From an uncultured Clostridia bacterium (lineage in GTDB: Bacteria > Bacillota > Clostridia > TANB77 > CAG-508), in NCBI GenBank assembly GCA_947629085.1, contig CANRCM010000006.1, forward strand, positions 1-33,509: a stretch of 33,509 nucleotides of DNA. The letters are read 5' to 3'. The position numbers and the translations under genes are program-made. Below the pieces are notes generated by a model. The model made no database searches and was not told the origin of the DNA. It worked only from the letters and a program-made list of their open reading frames with translations. The stretch's first letter is position 1; each line of letters begins with the position of its first letter. Below are positions 17,830 through 28,527 of the stretch, in pieces.

Positions 17830-18174
17830 ATGGATAATTGTTTATTTTGTAAAATAGTAAAAGGTGAAATACCATCTACTAAAGTATATGAAGATAATGA
17901 AATATTAGCATTCAAAGATATAAATCCCGCAGCTCCAGTTCATATACTAGTTATACCTAAAAAACATATTGCATCTCTTATAGATATGCAAAAAGAAGAT
18001 GAAATTCTAGTGGGAAAAATATATACTGTAATAAATAAAATAGCAGAAGAACAAGGAGTGAAAGAGAATGGATTTAGAGTAATTGTAAATTGTGGTAGAG
18101 ATGCTGGACAAGAAGTTATGCATTTACATTTTCATCTTATTGCAGGAACAAAATTAGGAGAAAAAATAGTTTAA
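17830..18174 (+). CDS. HIT-family nucleotide phosphoramidase (HinT-like)
   Basis: HIT proteins hydrolyse AMP-linked substrates such as aminoacyl-adenylates and lysyl-AMP. The active site HxHxH is H98, H100, H102 in MHLHFHLIAG. The N-terminus has the typical CLFCKIVKGEIPS with two cysteines, then FKDINPAAPVH and IPKKH. The length of 114 residues is usual. TAAGGAGA precedes the ATG, 12 bases after alaS, so the two are co-transcribed. That pairing with a synthetase fits a clean-up role. Confidence 0.93.
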   Translation: MDNCLFCKIVKGEIPSTKVYEDNEILAFKDINPAAPVHILVIPKKHIASLIDMQKEDEILVGKIYTVINKIAEEQGVKENGFRVIVNCGRDAGQEVMHLHFHLIAGTKLGEKIV

Positions 18175-18202
18175 AAAATACTTTTAATTTTTCATTATAA
18201 TA

Positions 18203-18211
18203 TGGTATAAT
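18203..18211 (+). promoter_or_regulatory. Extended -10 promoter of the sortase gene
   Basis: TGGTATAAT is an extended -10 element. The -35 region is weak. TTACGGAGG just downstream is the ribosome binding site; its CGG is non-coding. Confidence 0.5.
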
Positions 18212-18240
18212 ATATTATAGAAGTTACGGAGGTAAAAAGT

Positions 18241-18900
18241 ATGTTTGAAAGTAAATATAGTAAATTATTAACAGTAATATTAGTTATAATAATTATAGCA
18301 ATTATAGGATTATTAGGATTTTTAGGATACGAGTATATTGAAAATTATATAGTAAATAAAGATGCATCCGAATTTGTAGATGATTTTGCAGGTGAGGTGT
18401 CAGATGGGCAAGCAGATGAAAATAATGCATCAAGTGATGAAACGAATCCTTTAGATAATATAAAAGATGCTGAAACAGGAAGTTCAAAATCAAAGAGAAC
18501 ATATAAAGGTTTTGGAGTTTTAGGGACAATGGAAATTCCAGCAACAAACTTGAAATATCCAATATTAGAGCCTAATGTAACAACAAAAAAATTAGATACA
18601 GCCGTAGTATTTTTATTTGGCACAGAAATAAATCAATCAGGAAATACAGTAATTGTAGGACATAATTATAGAAATGGTTTATTTTTCTCTAATAACAAAA
18701 AATTAAATATAGGGGATAAAATATACATAACAGACAATGATGGGAAAAAATTAACATATACAATATATAATAAATTTGAAACTACTCCAGAAGATACATC
18801 TTTCTATCAAAGAGATACTGGAGGAAAGCCAGAAGTAACATTATCAACTTGTACAGATGATAGTAAGGCAAGATTAATTATATGTGCAAAAACAGAATAA
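18241..18900 (+). CDS. Sortase (class B/D-like)
   Basis: Sortases are membrane-bound transpeptidases that join LPxTG-type proteins to the wall. An N-terminal membrane segment lies at about 9-33, followed by an acidic Ser/Asn/Asp-rich linker at about 40-80. The catalytic domain has MEIPATNLKYPI, the catalytic histidine H141 in VIVGHNYR, the cysteine C204 in LSTCTDD and the arginine R211 in KARLI. The 219-residue length and the TLSTC motif suit a class B/D housekeeping type. A natural candidate substrate is the LPKAG protein at 12255-13592. A strong hairpin follows the stop. Confidence 0.9.
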   Translation: MFESKYSKLLTVILVIIIIAIIGLLGFLGYEYIENYIVNKDASEFVDDFAGEVSDGQADENNASSDETNPLDNIKDAETGSSKSKRTYKGFGVLGTMEIPATNLKYPILEPNVTTKKLDTAVVFLFGTEINQSGNTVIVGHNYRNGLFFSNNKKLNIGDKIYITDNDGKKLTYTIYNKFETTPEDTSFYQRDTGGKPEVTLSTCTDDSKARLIICAKTE

Positions 18901-18917
18901 TATACAACGTATAAAGA

Positions 18918-21023
<2,106 letters not shown>

Positions 21024-21077
21024 TATTAGGTAATAAGAGATATAATTGATTTTAAGATATAAAAAGGAAGATGTTAT

Positions 21078-21836
21078 ATGAATATCGAAGAAATGATTGA
21101 TGAAGAAATTATAAAATTACAAAGAAGATTATGGCAAAGAGAAGGAGTACCCAAAGAAGTATTTAATACCTTAGAAAAAATACATGAGAAGTTAAAAGAA
21201 AAAAATAAAGAAGAAGGTGTTGATAGTTCTAATATAAATGAATATATAGATTCGCAATTTGAAATGTTTGAAAATATTATAATAGCTAAAATTGGAGAAG
21301 AAAGAAAAAGTAAAAAAATAGAAGAAATTATGTATGATAAAAATATACTTAAACAAAAATTAAATTATAAATCTAATGAATATATAATTCAAGAAAGAAA
21401 ATTAAGTAATAATAAAGAAGCAATGAACAATACAGCTATAATATTGGAACAAACAAATAATTTATTAGAAAATATATATGCACAACAAAGAAGGATATTA
21501 CTTTATAAAGGATTTGATGAAAACTTTATAGAAAATATAAGATATAAAATCAAATATTTTATGCAAGAGTATATGAGACAAAAATGTGAAAATAATATAC
21601 AACAATCATTTATTATTGATAACGAAAAAACTATACAGCTAGAAGAAGATGTAATATCAAAAATAATAAAAATAATAGAGGATAATTCGACTGATAAAGA
21701 AAAATTTCAAGCAGAGTTAAAAAAGAATGTACCTGATTTTTATGAGCAAAAAGAAGATGCAAATAAAAGAAGGTATGATAATACAGAAGAAGGAAGAAGT
21801 GAAGAAAACTCTTTACCAGGCGATGTATTAAAATAA
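21078..21836 (+). CDS. Hypothetical coiled-coil protein
   Basis: I do not recognise this 252-residue protein. It is highly charged and mostly helical. It opens with MNIEEMIDEEIIKLQRRLWQ, has an amphipathic, probably coiled-coil middle at about 75-190 and a disordered acidic end rich in Glu, Asp and Ser. There is no membrane segment and no enzyme motif. AAAAGGAAG precedes the ATG. It lies between ligA and a 79-residue unknown gene, 11 bases apart, and is probably co-transcribed with both. Confidence 0.75.
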   Translation: MNIEEMIDEEIIKLQRRLWQREGVPKEVFNTLEKIHEKLKEKNKEEGVDSSNINEYIDSQFEMFENIIIAKIGEERKSKKIEEIMYDKNILKQKLNYKSNEYIIQERKLSNNKEAMNNTAIILEQTNNLLENIYAQQRRILLYKGFDENFIENIRYKIKYFMQEYMRQKCENNIQQSFIIDNEKTIQLEEDVISKIIKIIEDNSTDKEKFQAELKKNVPDFYEQKEDANKRRYDNTEEGRSEENSLPGDVLK

Positions 21837-21847
21837 AGGAGAAGTCT

Positions 21848-22087
21848 ATGGAGGATTATACTTTTGAAAAAATGTGGTTGGATTTAAAAAACGGATATCA
21901 GATTTACTATACGTATGTAGGAAATAGATATGTACTCTTTAAAACAGCCAAGAATTGTTATACACAAAAATTATTATCAAACAATAAAAAAAATCCACAA
22001 CCCAAAATGTTAATGTTAACTCTAAAAAGAGTGAAAGAAATGTTTCCTAATATGGAAGATATAGAATATAAAGTAGGGGACTTTTAA
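21848..22087 (+). CDS. Hypothetical 79-residue protein
   Basis: This small, basic, aromatic-rich protein (MEDYTFEKMWLDLKNGYQIYY) has no known motif that I recognise. AAAGGAGAAG is a good ribosome binding site and overlaps the end of the upstream gene. Its one CGG is out of frame. Close coupling to the coiled-coil protein suggests a shared role, but the sequence does not show one. Confidence 0.7.
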   Translation: MEDYTFEKMWLDLKNGYQIYYTYVGNRYVLFKTAKNCYTQKLLSNNKKNPQPKMLMLTLKRVKEMFPNMEDIEYKVGDF

Positions 22088-22150
22088 AAGAAATAATTAA
22101 AAATCAACTACAAAAATATTATTAAATATGAACTATTTAAACAACATTAA

Positions 22151-22180
22151 TTGTAAAATGATGAATAAATATGTTATAAT
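22151..22180 (+). promoter_or_regulatory. Promoter of folD
   Basis: TTGTAA, an 18-base spacer and TATAAT with an upstream TG (extended -10). Confidence 0.6.
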
Positions 22181-22211
22181 AATTTCAAAATATATATTTA
22201 AGGAGTAATAT

Positions 22212-23075
22212 ATGGCAATATTAATTGATGGAAAAAATTTAGCAAAGAAAATAAGGCAAAAATCAAAACTAGAATGTGATGAATTGAAAACGGAAGGTAT
22301 TAATCCAAAATTAGCAGTAATTATTATAGGGGATGATCCTGCATCTAAAATTTATGTTAAAAATAAAAGTAAAGCTTGTAATGAAATTGGTATATGTTAT
22401 GAAGAGTATATTTTAGAAGAAAAGACTACACAAGAACAATTAATTAACTTAATAAAAAAATTAAATAATGATAGAAGCGTAAATGGAATTCTTTTACAAA
22501 GTCCAATACCAAATCATTTAGATATAAATGAGGCATTTAAAATGATAACATATATGAAAGATGTAGATGGATTTACACCTGCTAGTGTAGGAAAGCTATG
22601 TATAGGTGAAGATACATTTATTTCATGTACACCATATGGAATTATGAAAATGTTTGATGAATATAATATAGATTTAACAGGAAAAGAAGTTGTTATTTTA
22701 GGAAGAAGTAATATTGTAGGAAAACCTTTAATACAATGTTGCTTACAAAGAAATGCAACAGTTACAGTATGTCATTCTAAAACTAAAAATTTAGCAGAAC
22801 ATACAAAAAGAGCAGATATAATAATATCTGCAATTGGACAATCTAAATTTTTAAAAGCCGAAATGGTAAAAAAAGGAGTAGTTGTAATTGATGTAGGAAT
22901 AAATAGAGGAAAAGACGGAAAATTAACTGGGGATGTAGATTTTGAACATGTAAAAGAAAAAGCAAGCTATATAACTCCTGTACCTGGAGGAGTAGGACCA
23001 ATGACAATTGCAATGCTTATGAACAATGTAATTAAAGCAACAAAAGAACAAAACAAAGAAAAATCAAGTTTATAA
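22212..23075 (+). CDS. folD: Bifunctional methylenetetrahydrofolate dehydrogenase/cyclohydrolase FolD
   Basis: FolD converts 5,10-methylene-THF to 10-formyl-THF using NADP. The Y-x-x-x-K catalytic segment is YVKNKSKAC. Also seen are GILLQSPIP, KDVDGF, the Rossmann GRSNIVGKPL and TPVPGGVGPMTIAML. The length of 287 residues is usual. AAGGAGTA precedes the ATG. Its two CGG triplets are out of frame. A terminator hairpin follows directly. Confidence 0.96.
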   Translation: MAILIDGKNLAKKIRQKSKLECDELKTEGINPKLAVIIIGDDPASKIYVKNKSKACNEIGICYEEYILEEKTTQEQLINLIKKLNNDRSVNGILLQSPIPNHLDINEAFKMITYMKDVDGFTPASVGKLCIGEDTFISCTPYGIMKMFDEYNIDLTGKEVVILGRSNIVGKPLIQCCLQRNATVTVCHSKTKNLAEHTKRADIIISAIGQSKFLKAEMVKKGVVVIDVGINRGKDGKLTGDVDFEHVKEKASYITPVPGGVGPMTIAMLMNNVIKATKEQNKEKSSL

Positions 23076-23083
23076 TTAAAATA

Positions 23084-23120
23084 AAAAAAGGGGCATTATT
23101 TTATTGATAATGCTTTTTTT
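23084..23120 (+). terminator. Terminator after folD
   Basis: GCATTAT pairs with ATAATGC, extended by flanking A-run and T-run, and seven T follow. It lies inside the nominal 5' extension of the dprA reading frame, so dprA must start after it. Confidence 0.8.
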
Positions 23121-23145
23121 GTTTTTAATAGAGGAGGGAAATAAA

Positions 23146-24027
23146 ATAGAAAATTTAGAAAGTAAGAAATATTGGATATGGTTATCGCTAGTAAAAAATT
23201 TAGGAAGTAAAAGAAAACTAAAATTATTAGATATATATAAAACGCCAGAGAAAATATATAGTTTAAGTAAAGAAGAAATATTAAAAATACCTGGAATAGG
23301 AGAGAGAATTGCTGAAAGTATTTTAGATGAAGACACAAGAAAAAATATAAATAAACATATTGATTATATGGAACAAAAGAATATTGATATAATATCTATA
23401 AAAGATAAAAATTATTCTCAAATTCTAAAAGAAATTTATGATCCGCCAATTAGCTTATATATTAAAGGAAATAAAGAAATATTAAACAATAAGGCTATTG
23501 CAATAATAGGATGTAGAGATGCATCAGAATATGGAAAAAAAGCTGCTAAATATTTTTCTTATAATTTAATAAAAGAAGGATTCAATATTGTAAGCGGACT
23601 AGCAAGAGGAATTGATAGTTATGCACATATTGGTAGTGTTTGCGAAAAGAATGAGAAAAATGGTAAAACTATTGCTGTTATTGGAAGCGGATTAGACGTA
23701 ATATATCCAAAAGAAAATAAATATTTATTTAATAAAATAATAGAAACAGGAGGAGCCATCATATCAGAATATCCTATTGGAACAAAACCGCAAAAAATGA
23801 ATTTTCCAGCACGAAATAGAATTGTAAGTGGAATGAGTAAAGGAATTTTAGTAATTGAAGCAAAAGAAAAAAGTGGAACATTAATAACTGTTGATTTTGC
23901 CTTAGAACAAGGTAAAGAAGTATATGTTGTTCCAGGAAATATTGATTCAATTAACTCAGTAGGAACTAATAAATTAATTAAAGAAGGAGCTAAATTAGTT
24001 ACACATTATAAAGAGATAGAAATATAA
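23146..24027 (+). CDS. dprA: DNA-processing protein DprA, apparent ATA start
   Basis: DprA loads RecA on incoming single-stranded DNA during transformation. The N-terminal HhH-like part has LKIPGIGERIAESIL. The Rossmann-like core follows with IIGCRDASEYG, VSGLARGIDSYAH, GSGLDVIYP, SEYPIGTKPQKMNFPARNR and VIEAKEKSGTLIT. GAGGAGGG at 23131-23138 lies 7 bases before an ATA codon, with no ATG, GTG or TTG in position. In-frame ATG 23110 and TTG 23119 lie within the folD terminator hairpin and have no ribosome binding site. With the ATA start the product has 293 residues. Both CGG triplets are out of frame. Confidence 0.88.
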   Translation: MENLESKKYWIWLSLVKNLGSKRKLKLLDIYKTPEKIYSLSKEEILKIPGIGERIAESILDEDTRKNINKHIDYMEQKNIDIISIKDKNYSQILKEIYDPPISLYIKGNKEILNNKAIAIIGCRDASEYGKKAAKYFSYNLIKEGFNIVSGLARGIDSYAHIGSVCEKNEKNGKTIAVIGSGLDVIYPKENKYLFNKIIETGGAIISEYPIGTKPQKMNFPARNRIVSGMSKGILVIEAKEKSGTLITVDFALEQGKEVYVVPGNIDSINSVGTNKLIKEGAKLVTHYKEIEI

Positions 24028-24177
24028 AAATTGCCTTAACAACAATTATGTATAAGAACTGTATTAATAAGTAGCTACATAAATGAAATTTCTAAGCTTC
24101 ATGAATTTTGATATATTATCAAAAAAAGTAAGTTCTACAAAACAGATTTAAGTTCCTTAAATATATAATTTAAACGT

Positions 24178-24206
24178 AAAAAAAAAATCAACCATTTCTG
24201 ATTGAT
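24178..24206 (-). terminator. Terminator of the tmcAL-tRNA operon
   Basis: On the minus strand ATCAATC pairs with GGTTGAT around an AGAAAT loop, followed by ten T. It resembles the hairpin at 196-226. The rest of the 24028-24248 gap shows nothing that I can assign. Confidence 0.7.
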
Positions 24207-24248
24207 ATTTGTATCTATCTATTCCATTAGTTCGAACAGATACGTCGT

Positions 24249-24334
24249 TGGTGGGCAGGGAAGGATTCGAACCTTCGTACTCGAATGAGAACAGATTTAC
24301 AGTCTGCCGCCTTTAGCCACTCGGCCACCTACCC
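24249..24334 (-). tRNA. tRNA-Tyr (GTA)
   Basis: The acceptor arms GGGTAGG and CCTGCCC pair. The anticodon loop CTGTAAA gives GTA. A long variable arm is present, as expected for tRNA-Tyr, the T-loop is GGTTCGAATCC, and CCA is encoded (86 bases). Confidence 0.95.
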
Positions 24335-24353
24335 AAATATATAAAATAAAAAA

Positions 24354-24430
24354 TGGTGCTCCCTCAAGGATTCGAACCTTGGACCCACCGGTTATGAGCC
24401 GGTTGCTCTGACCAACTGAGCTAAGGGAGC
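24354..24430 (-). tRNA. tRNA with CAT anticodon (elongator Met, or Ile2)
   Basis: The acceptor arms GCTCCCT and AGGGAGC pair, the anticodon stem is ACCGG/CCGGT-like with loop CTCATAA, and CCA is encoded (77 bases). The anticodon CAT fits elongator Met or, after lysidine modification, Ile2. Its position just after tmcAL, whose enzyme targets elongator tRNA-Met, favours Met. Confidence 0.9.
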
Positions 24431-24507
24431 ATGTGCTTATCATATGTTTAGCACAAGTAAAAGTATAACTTATTTTTTTTGTATTGTCAATACCATTTTT
24501 TAAATTT

Positions 24508-25740
24508 TTATAAAGTTAAAATTTTTTTGGTAAAGTCTAAATTACTTGAAGAATCTAATTGATATCCAAGAGTATAGACATCAGTAGCCCAGATATCTTT
24601 TTCAATCATATATTTTAAATTCTTATTGGATGTTTTATCAACAAATTTCTTCACAGAAGTAACTATATCAAGTTTAGGATTAGCTTTAGCAATTTCAGAA
24701 ATTAAGAATTTACCTCTATTATTAAGACCTAAAACTCTAATATAAGGAATAGATTTTTTCGATAATTCTATATCCTTTTTTGTTATATTTAGTAAAGAAT
24801 AAAGTAAAATTCTTTGTATTCTAGTAGAAGTATATCTTTTGCTCTTCACTTTGCTTAAAAGTTCATCAAGTGAATTAGAAGAATCTGCTGCATTTTTTAA
24901 AGAAAATTCAAGACCCTCAGATACATCTGCAAGTTCAGCGATTTCTTCAGTATACATACTTCTTAAATTGTAAAGAATTTGTTTTTCAAAAACAGATAAA
25001 TCAGGAACTACATGCCCTTGTTTTATATTTTTTATTAATATGCTGTAACTATGGTTAGGTAAAAGTTTAGCTAAAGCATCGAAACTTCCATTTTTAATCA
25101 TATTTCTAATGGCAGTAGCGCTAGCTATGTTACCAGAGTATGTAATATCATTATATCCTGTTTCAAAACGAGCAATTGATATAGGAGTGATATTACTTTT
25201 TAATTTTTTTAATGCTTTTAAATATTCGATTCCCAATATATTATTTGGTGAAGATAGAACATTTACATATTTTCTATTCCCATTTAAATACATCATTAAA
25301 GCATTTTCGCGTGCTTTAGGATAAGAAATTCCTTTTTTTAATTCATGGGAAAGAAAAGATTTATATTTAAGAGGTTCTTTATATAAAATGTTAGCAAAAT
25401 TAGTCAAAATGTCTACATTAGAAGTTTCAGCACCAAAAGAAATATAATCTACTACTTTTAACTCATCTAAAATTTTTATGGCTCCTTCTGCAAAATTTTC
25501 GGCACTAGATGTAGCATATAAAACAGGAAGTTCAATTACTAAGTCAATTCCATTTTTTATTGCCATTTCAGCTTTTGACCACTTATCTATAATACTTGTA
25601 GAGCCACGTTGAGTAAAGTTACCACTCATTATAGCAACTGTGTAGTTAGAACTAGTTAATTTTTTTGATTCTTCTAAATGATATTGATGACCATTGTGGA
25701 ACGGATTATATTCACCAACAATTCCTAAAACCTTTCCCAT
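24508..25740 (-). CDS. tmcAL: tRNA(Met) cytidine acetate ligase TmcAL
   Basis: TmcAL uses ATP and acetate to make N4-acetylcytidine at C34 of elongator tRNA-Met in Firmicutes. The nucleotidyltransferase signature HNGH is at 15-18 in VGEYNPFHNGHQ. SGNFTQRG, LVIELPVLYATSSAE, ISFGAET and LSSPNNILGIEY follow. The length of 410 residues is normal. The gene ends 78 bases upstream of a CAT tRNA on the same strand, so enzyme and probable substrate share a transcript. GAAGGAG precedes the ATG. It contains no CGG codon. Confidence 0.93.
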   Translation of the reverse strand: MGKVLGIVGEYNPFHNGHQYHLEESKKLTSSNYTVAIMSGNFTQRGSTSIIDKWSKAEMAIKNGIDLVIELPVLYATSSAENFAEGAIKILDELKVVDYISFGAETSNVDILTNFANILYKEPLKYKSFLSHELKKGISYPKARENALMMYLNGNRKYVNVLSSPNNILGIEYLKALKKLKSNITPISIARFETGYNDITYSGNIASATAIRNMIKNGSFDALAKLLPNHSYSILIKNIKQGHVVPDLSVFEKQILYNLRSMYTEEIAELADVSEGLEFSLKNAADSSNSLDELLSKVKSKRYTSTRIQRILLYSLLNITKKDIELSKKSIPYIRVLGLNNRGKFLISEIAKANPKLDIVTSVKKFVDKTSNKNLKYMIEKDIWATDVYTLGYQLDSSSNLDFTKKILTL

Positions 25741-25783
25741 ATATTAAAACTCCTTCTTGCATGTTTTTACATTAATTGTTATA

Positions 25784-25812
25784 ATATTATCATAAATTTG
25801 ATAAAAACACAA
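25784..25812 (-). promoter_or_regulatory. Possible promoter of tmcAL
   Basis: On the minus strand TTGTGT, a 17-base spacer and TAATAT sit about 45 bases before the start, divergent from rnhA. Confidence 0.4.
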
Positions 25813-25857
25813 GAGAAAAATGGTTTATGTTTTGATTTTATGTAAAAAAGGAGAAAA

Positions 25858-26295
25858 ATGATGAAAAAAGTTATAATCTATACAGATGGTGCATGCTCAG
25901 GCAATCCAGGTCCAGGAGGGTGGGGAGCCCTACTTATGTACCAAGGTAATAAAAAAGAAATATCTGGAGGAAAAGAGAATACTACTAATAATTTTATGGA
26001 ATTAACGGCAGTAATTGAGGGACTAAAATTATTAAAGGAACCATGTGAAGTTGATTTATATAGTGATAGTGCATATGTTGTAAATGCATTTTCACAAGGA
26101 TGGATTTATAATTGGGTAAAAAACAATTGGAAAACAGCAGGTAAAGAGCCTGTAAAAAACGTAAAAATATGGCAAGAATTATATAGTTTGACAAAAATAC
26201 ATAAAGTGAACTTTATAAAAGTAAAAGGGCATAGTGATAATGAATTTAATAATAGATGTGATGAGCTTGCAAGAAATGCAATAAAAGAATTATAA
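25858..26295 (+). CDS. rnhA: Ribonuclease HI
   Basis: RNase HI cuts RNA in RNA-DNA hybrids. The four metal-binding acids are visible: Asp in [16 protein letters not shown], Glu in NFMELTAV, Asp in YSDSAYVV and Asp in the C-terminal NRCDELAR. The basic protrusion segment [14 protein letters not shown] is present, as in the E. coli type. The length of 145 residues is usual. AAAGGAG lies before a double ATG, so either ATG (25858 or 25861) may be used. Its one CGG is out of frame. Confidence 0.95.
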   Translation: MMKKVIIYTDGACSGNPGPGGWGALLMYQGNKKEISGGKENTTNNFMELTAVIEGLKLLKEPCEVDLYSDSAYVVNAFSQGWIYNWVKNNWKTAGKEPVKNVKIWQELYSLTKIHKVNFIKVKGHSDNEFNNRCDELARNAIKEL

Positions 26296-26327
26296 ATATT
26301 ACATTTTTATGACATGATATAAAAATA

Positions 26328-26356
26328 TTGAATTATTTTGTATTATTTAGTAAAAT
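26328..26356 (+). promoter_or_regulatory. Promoter of the 26410 gene
   Basis: TTGAAT, a 17-base spacer and TAAAAT, about 50 bases before the ATG. Confidence 0.5.
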
Positions 26357-26409
26357 AAAAGTGTATAGGTTTATAAAATCAACAAGAGATGCTTTGTGGG
26401 AGGAAATAA

Positions 26410-27207
26410 ATGGAAAGTTTTGCAGAATACATATTAAATGAAGAAGATTTAATTGCAAAAATGGAAATAACATATTATTTAGCAAAGAAAAAAGGAATAT
26501 TTTTTGATAAATCAATTGTATTTAAAACTGAAATAGCAAGAAATTTTTTAAATTATTCTAAACTTGGATTAGATAGAAATACAATATTAACAGCATGTTT
26601 ATTATGTAATTGTAAAAAAATTAATAATTCACAAGATATTGAAAGTATTCATAGTTATGCAAAAAAAGGAGCCATATATTTAGAAACATTAGGATTTAAT
26701 AAAAGGTTCTGTAGAATTTGTGAACAAGTTAATAGATATAGCAAAAGCGAGCCAAGAGAAAAAGAAAGTGATATATTAGAATTAGTAGATAATTTTGGAG
26801 GAATGCTTTTAAATAGACCTGAAAGAATTGGATTTAAACCTGATGAGGCATTAGTATTGTTAGAATATAGAAATTTAAAAGATAATAATAATATATATTT
26901 ACAAGAATTTAAAGAATTTATTAGTTTAATGGAAGAAATAAAAATACATGAAATGTCTAATGTAACTGTATTAAATAAATTAGTAAAAATTTATAATGAA
27001 ACAGGAGAGTTAACGGATTTTATGAAACAAATTGCTTATGAATATCAGCCTAAAATAGATAAACTATTAGAAAAACAGATAGATATTAAATCAAAAGAAA
27101 TGTTTAAAAAAGTAGATAATCCAAATAGACCATTATTTAGTGAAGAAACTGCTAAAAAAATTATGAGCAAGATAAATGAAGAAGAATTAGCAAAAGTAAA
27201 GGAGTAA
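26410..27207 (+). CDS. Hypothetical helical protein, operon partner of the EndoQ-like gene
   Basis: I do not recognise this 265-residue protein. It is predicted all-helical and soluble, with a mid-region cysteine cluster (LTACLLCNCKK at about 60-70 and FCRICEQ at about 100-106). A GGMLLNRPERIGFKPDEALVL segment lies at about 140. The general layout is reminiscent of a degenerate HD-type helical domain, but I see no HD pair. GGGAGG precedes the ATG. It ends 3 bases before the EndoQ-like gene, whose ribosome binding site lies in its last codons, so the two should be made together. A link to DNA repair is inference from that neighbour. Confidence 0.7.
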   Translation: MESFAEYILNEEDLIAKMEITYYLAKKKGIFFDKSIVFKTEIARNFLNYSKLGLDRNTILTACLLCNCKKINNSQDIESIHSYAKKGAIYLETLGFNKRFCRICEQVNRYSKSEPREKESDILELVDNFGGMLLNRPERIGFKPDEALVLLEYRNLKDNNNIYLQEFKEFISLMEEIKIHEMSNVTVLNKLVKIYNETGELTDFMKQIAYEYQPKIDKLLEKQIDIKSKEMFKKVDNPNRPLFSEETAKKIMSKINEEELAKVKE

Positions 27208-27210
27208 AAA

Positions 27211-28410
27211 ATGTACGAAATATTTGCAGATTTACATGTGCATATAGGAAGAAGTGAAAATGGAAAACCAATAAAAATAACGGCAGCAAAATCATTGAAT
27301 TTTGCTAATATTGCAAAAGAATGTGCTAATAAAAAAGGAATAAATGTAGTAGGAATTATAGATTGTGCATCGCCATATGTAATAGATGATATAGAACAAT
27401 TTTTAAAAACAGGAGAAGCATATGAATTAAAAGATGGAGGAATAATTTATAAAGACAAAGTATGTATTTTATTGGGAAGCGAGGTAGAAACATCAGAAAA
27501 AGGGAGAGATGGAAAAAGCGGAAGTGCACACAATTTGTGCTTTTTTCCACATTTATCAGATATAAAAAGATTTTCTCAAGAGCTAAGTCATCATCTAAAG
27601 AATATTACATTAAGTACACAAAGAACTGATTTATCAGGATATGATTTGATAGATATAGTAGAAAGATATAATGGTATTTTAATTCCGGCTCATGTTTTTA
27701 CACCACATAAAAGTTATTATGGAAATTGTACAGATAGATTAGAAAATGTATTTAGAGAAAAATTTGATAAAATATTTGCAATTGAATTAGGTTTAAGTGC
27801 TGATACATATTTAGCAGATACCATATCAGAATTAAAAACAAGAACATTTTTAACAAATTCAGATGCACATTCTTTACCTAAAATAGCTAGAGAATATAAC
27901 AAAATACAGGTAGAGGATATATCTTTTAAAGAAATAGTAAAAGCTTTAAAAAATGAGGATGGTAGAAAAATAATAGCAAATTATGGATTAGATCCAAAGC
28001 TTGGAAAATATCATAGAACATATTGTGATGACTGTCAAAAAGCAATAGAAACTCGAGTGCCAGTAGAAAAATGTCCTATGTGTAAAGGAAAAAATGTCAC
28101 ATTTGGAGTTTTTGATAGAATACAATTAATAAAAGACAAAAAAGAGACAAAAAGTCCCCAAAATAGGCCACAATATATATATCAAATACCTCTTGGTTTT
28201 ATACCAGGAGTTGGAGGAAAAACAATAGAAAAATTATTAGATGCTTTTGAAACAGAGATGAATATACTACATAGATTATCGAAAGATGATATTGAAATGA
28301 TAGTAGGAGAAAAAGTAGCTATAAGTATTCAAAACGCTAAAAATGGAAATGCTAAAATACAATCCGGAGGCGGAGGAAATTATGGAAAGATACAATTAGA
28401 TAAAAAATAA
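27211..28410 (+). CDS. PHP-domain endonuclease, EndoQ-like
   Basis: EndoQ cuts DNA on the 5' side of deaminated bases such as uracil and hypoxanthine. The PHP metal site begins with H9 and H11 in DLHVHIGRSE. GIIDCASP, LLGSEVETSE, PAHVFTPHKSYYG and TNSDAHSLPKIAREYN follow. A four-cysteine zinc finger (CDDCQ ... CPMCKGKN) lies at about 272-295, then a HhH-like IPGVGGKTIEKLL. From memory this order matches the TIGR00375/EndoQ family of 390-400 residues; this one has 399. AAAGGAGTA is the ribosome binding site. All five CGG triplets are out of frame. Confidence 0.85.
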   Translation: MYEIFADLHVHIGRSENGKPIKITAAKSLNFANIAKECANKKGINVVGIIDCASPYVIDDIEQFLKTGEAYELKDGGIIYKDKVCILLGSEVETSEKGRDGKSGSAHNLCFFPHLSDIKRFSQELSHHLKNITLSTQRTDLSGYDLIDIVERYNGILIPAHVFTPHKSYYGNCTDRLENVFREKFDKIFAIELGLSADTYLADTISELKTRTFLTNSDAHSLPKIAREYNKIQVEDISFKEIVKALKNEDGRKIIANYGLDPKLGKYHRTYCDDCQKAIETRVPVEKCPMCKGKNVTFGVFDRIQLIKDKKETKSPQNRPQYIYQIPLGFIPGVGGKTIEKLLDAFETEMNILHRLSKDDIEMIVGEKVAISIQNAKNGNAKIQSGGGGNYGKIQLDKK

Positions 28411-28419
28411 AGTTCTAAA

Positions 28420-28467
28420 AAACTCTTTATCGAATACACATTATGTATAAACGATAAAGGGTTTTTT
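28420..28467 (+). terminator. Terminator after the EndoQ-like gene
   Basis: AACTCTTTATCG pairs with CGATAAAGGGTT around an AT-rich loop, followed by a run of T. Confidence 0.75.
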
Positions 28468-28527
28468 GCAGTTCGAATGTAAATTATAACAAAATTAGTA
28501 TAAGCAAACAAACAGAACGGAGTTCTT

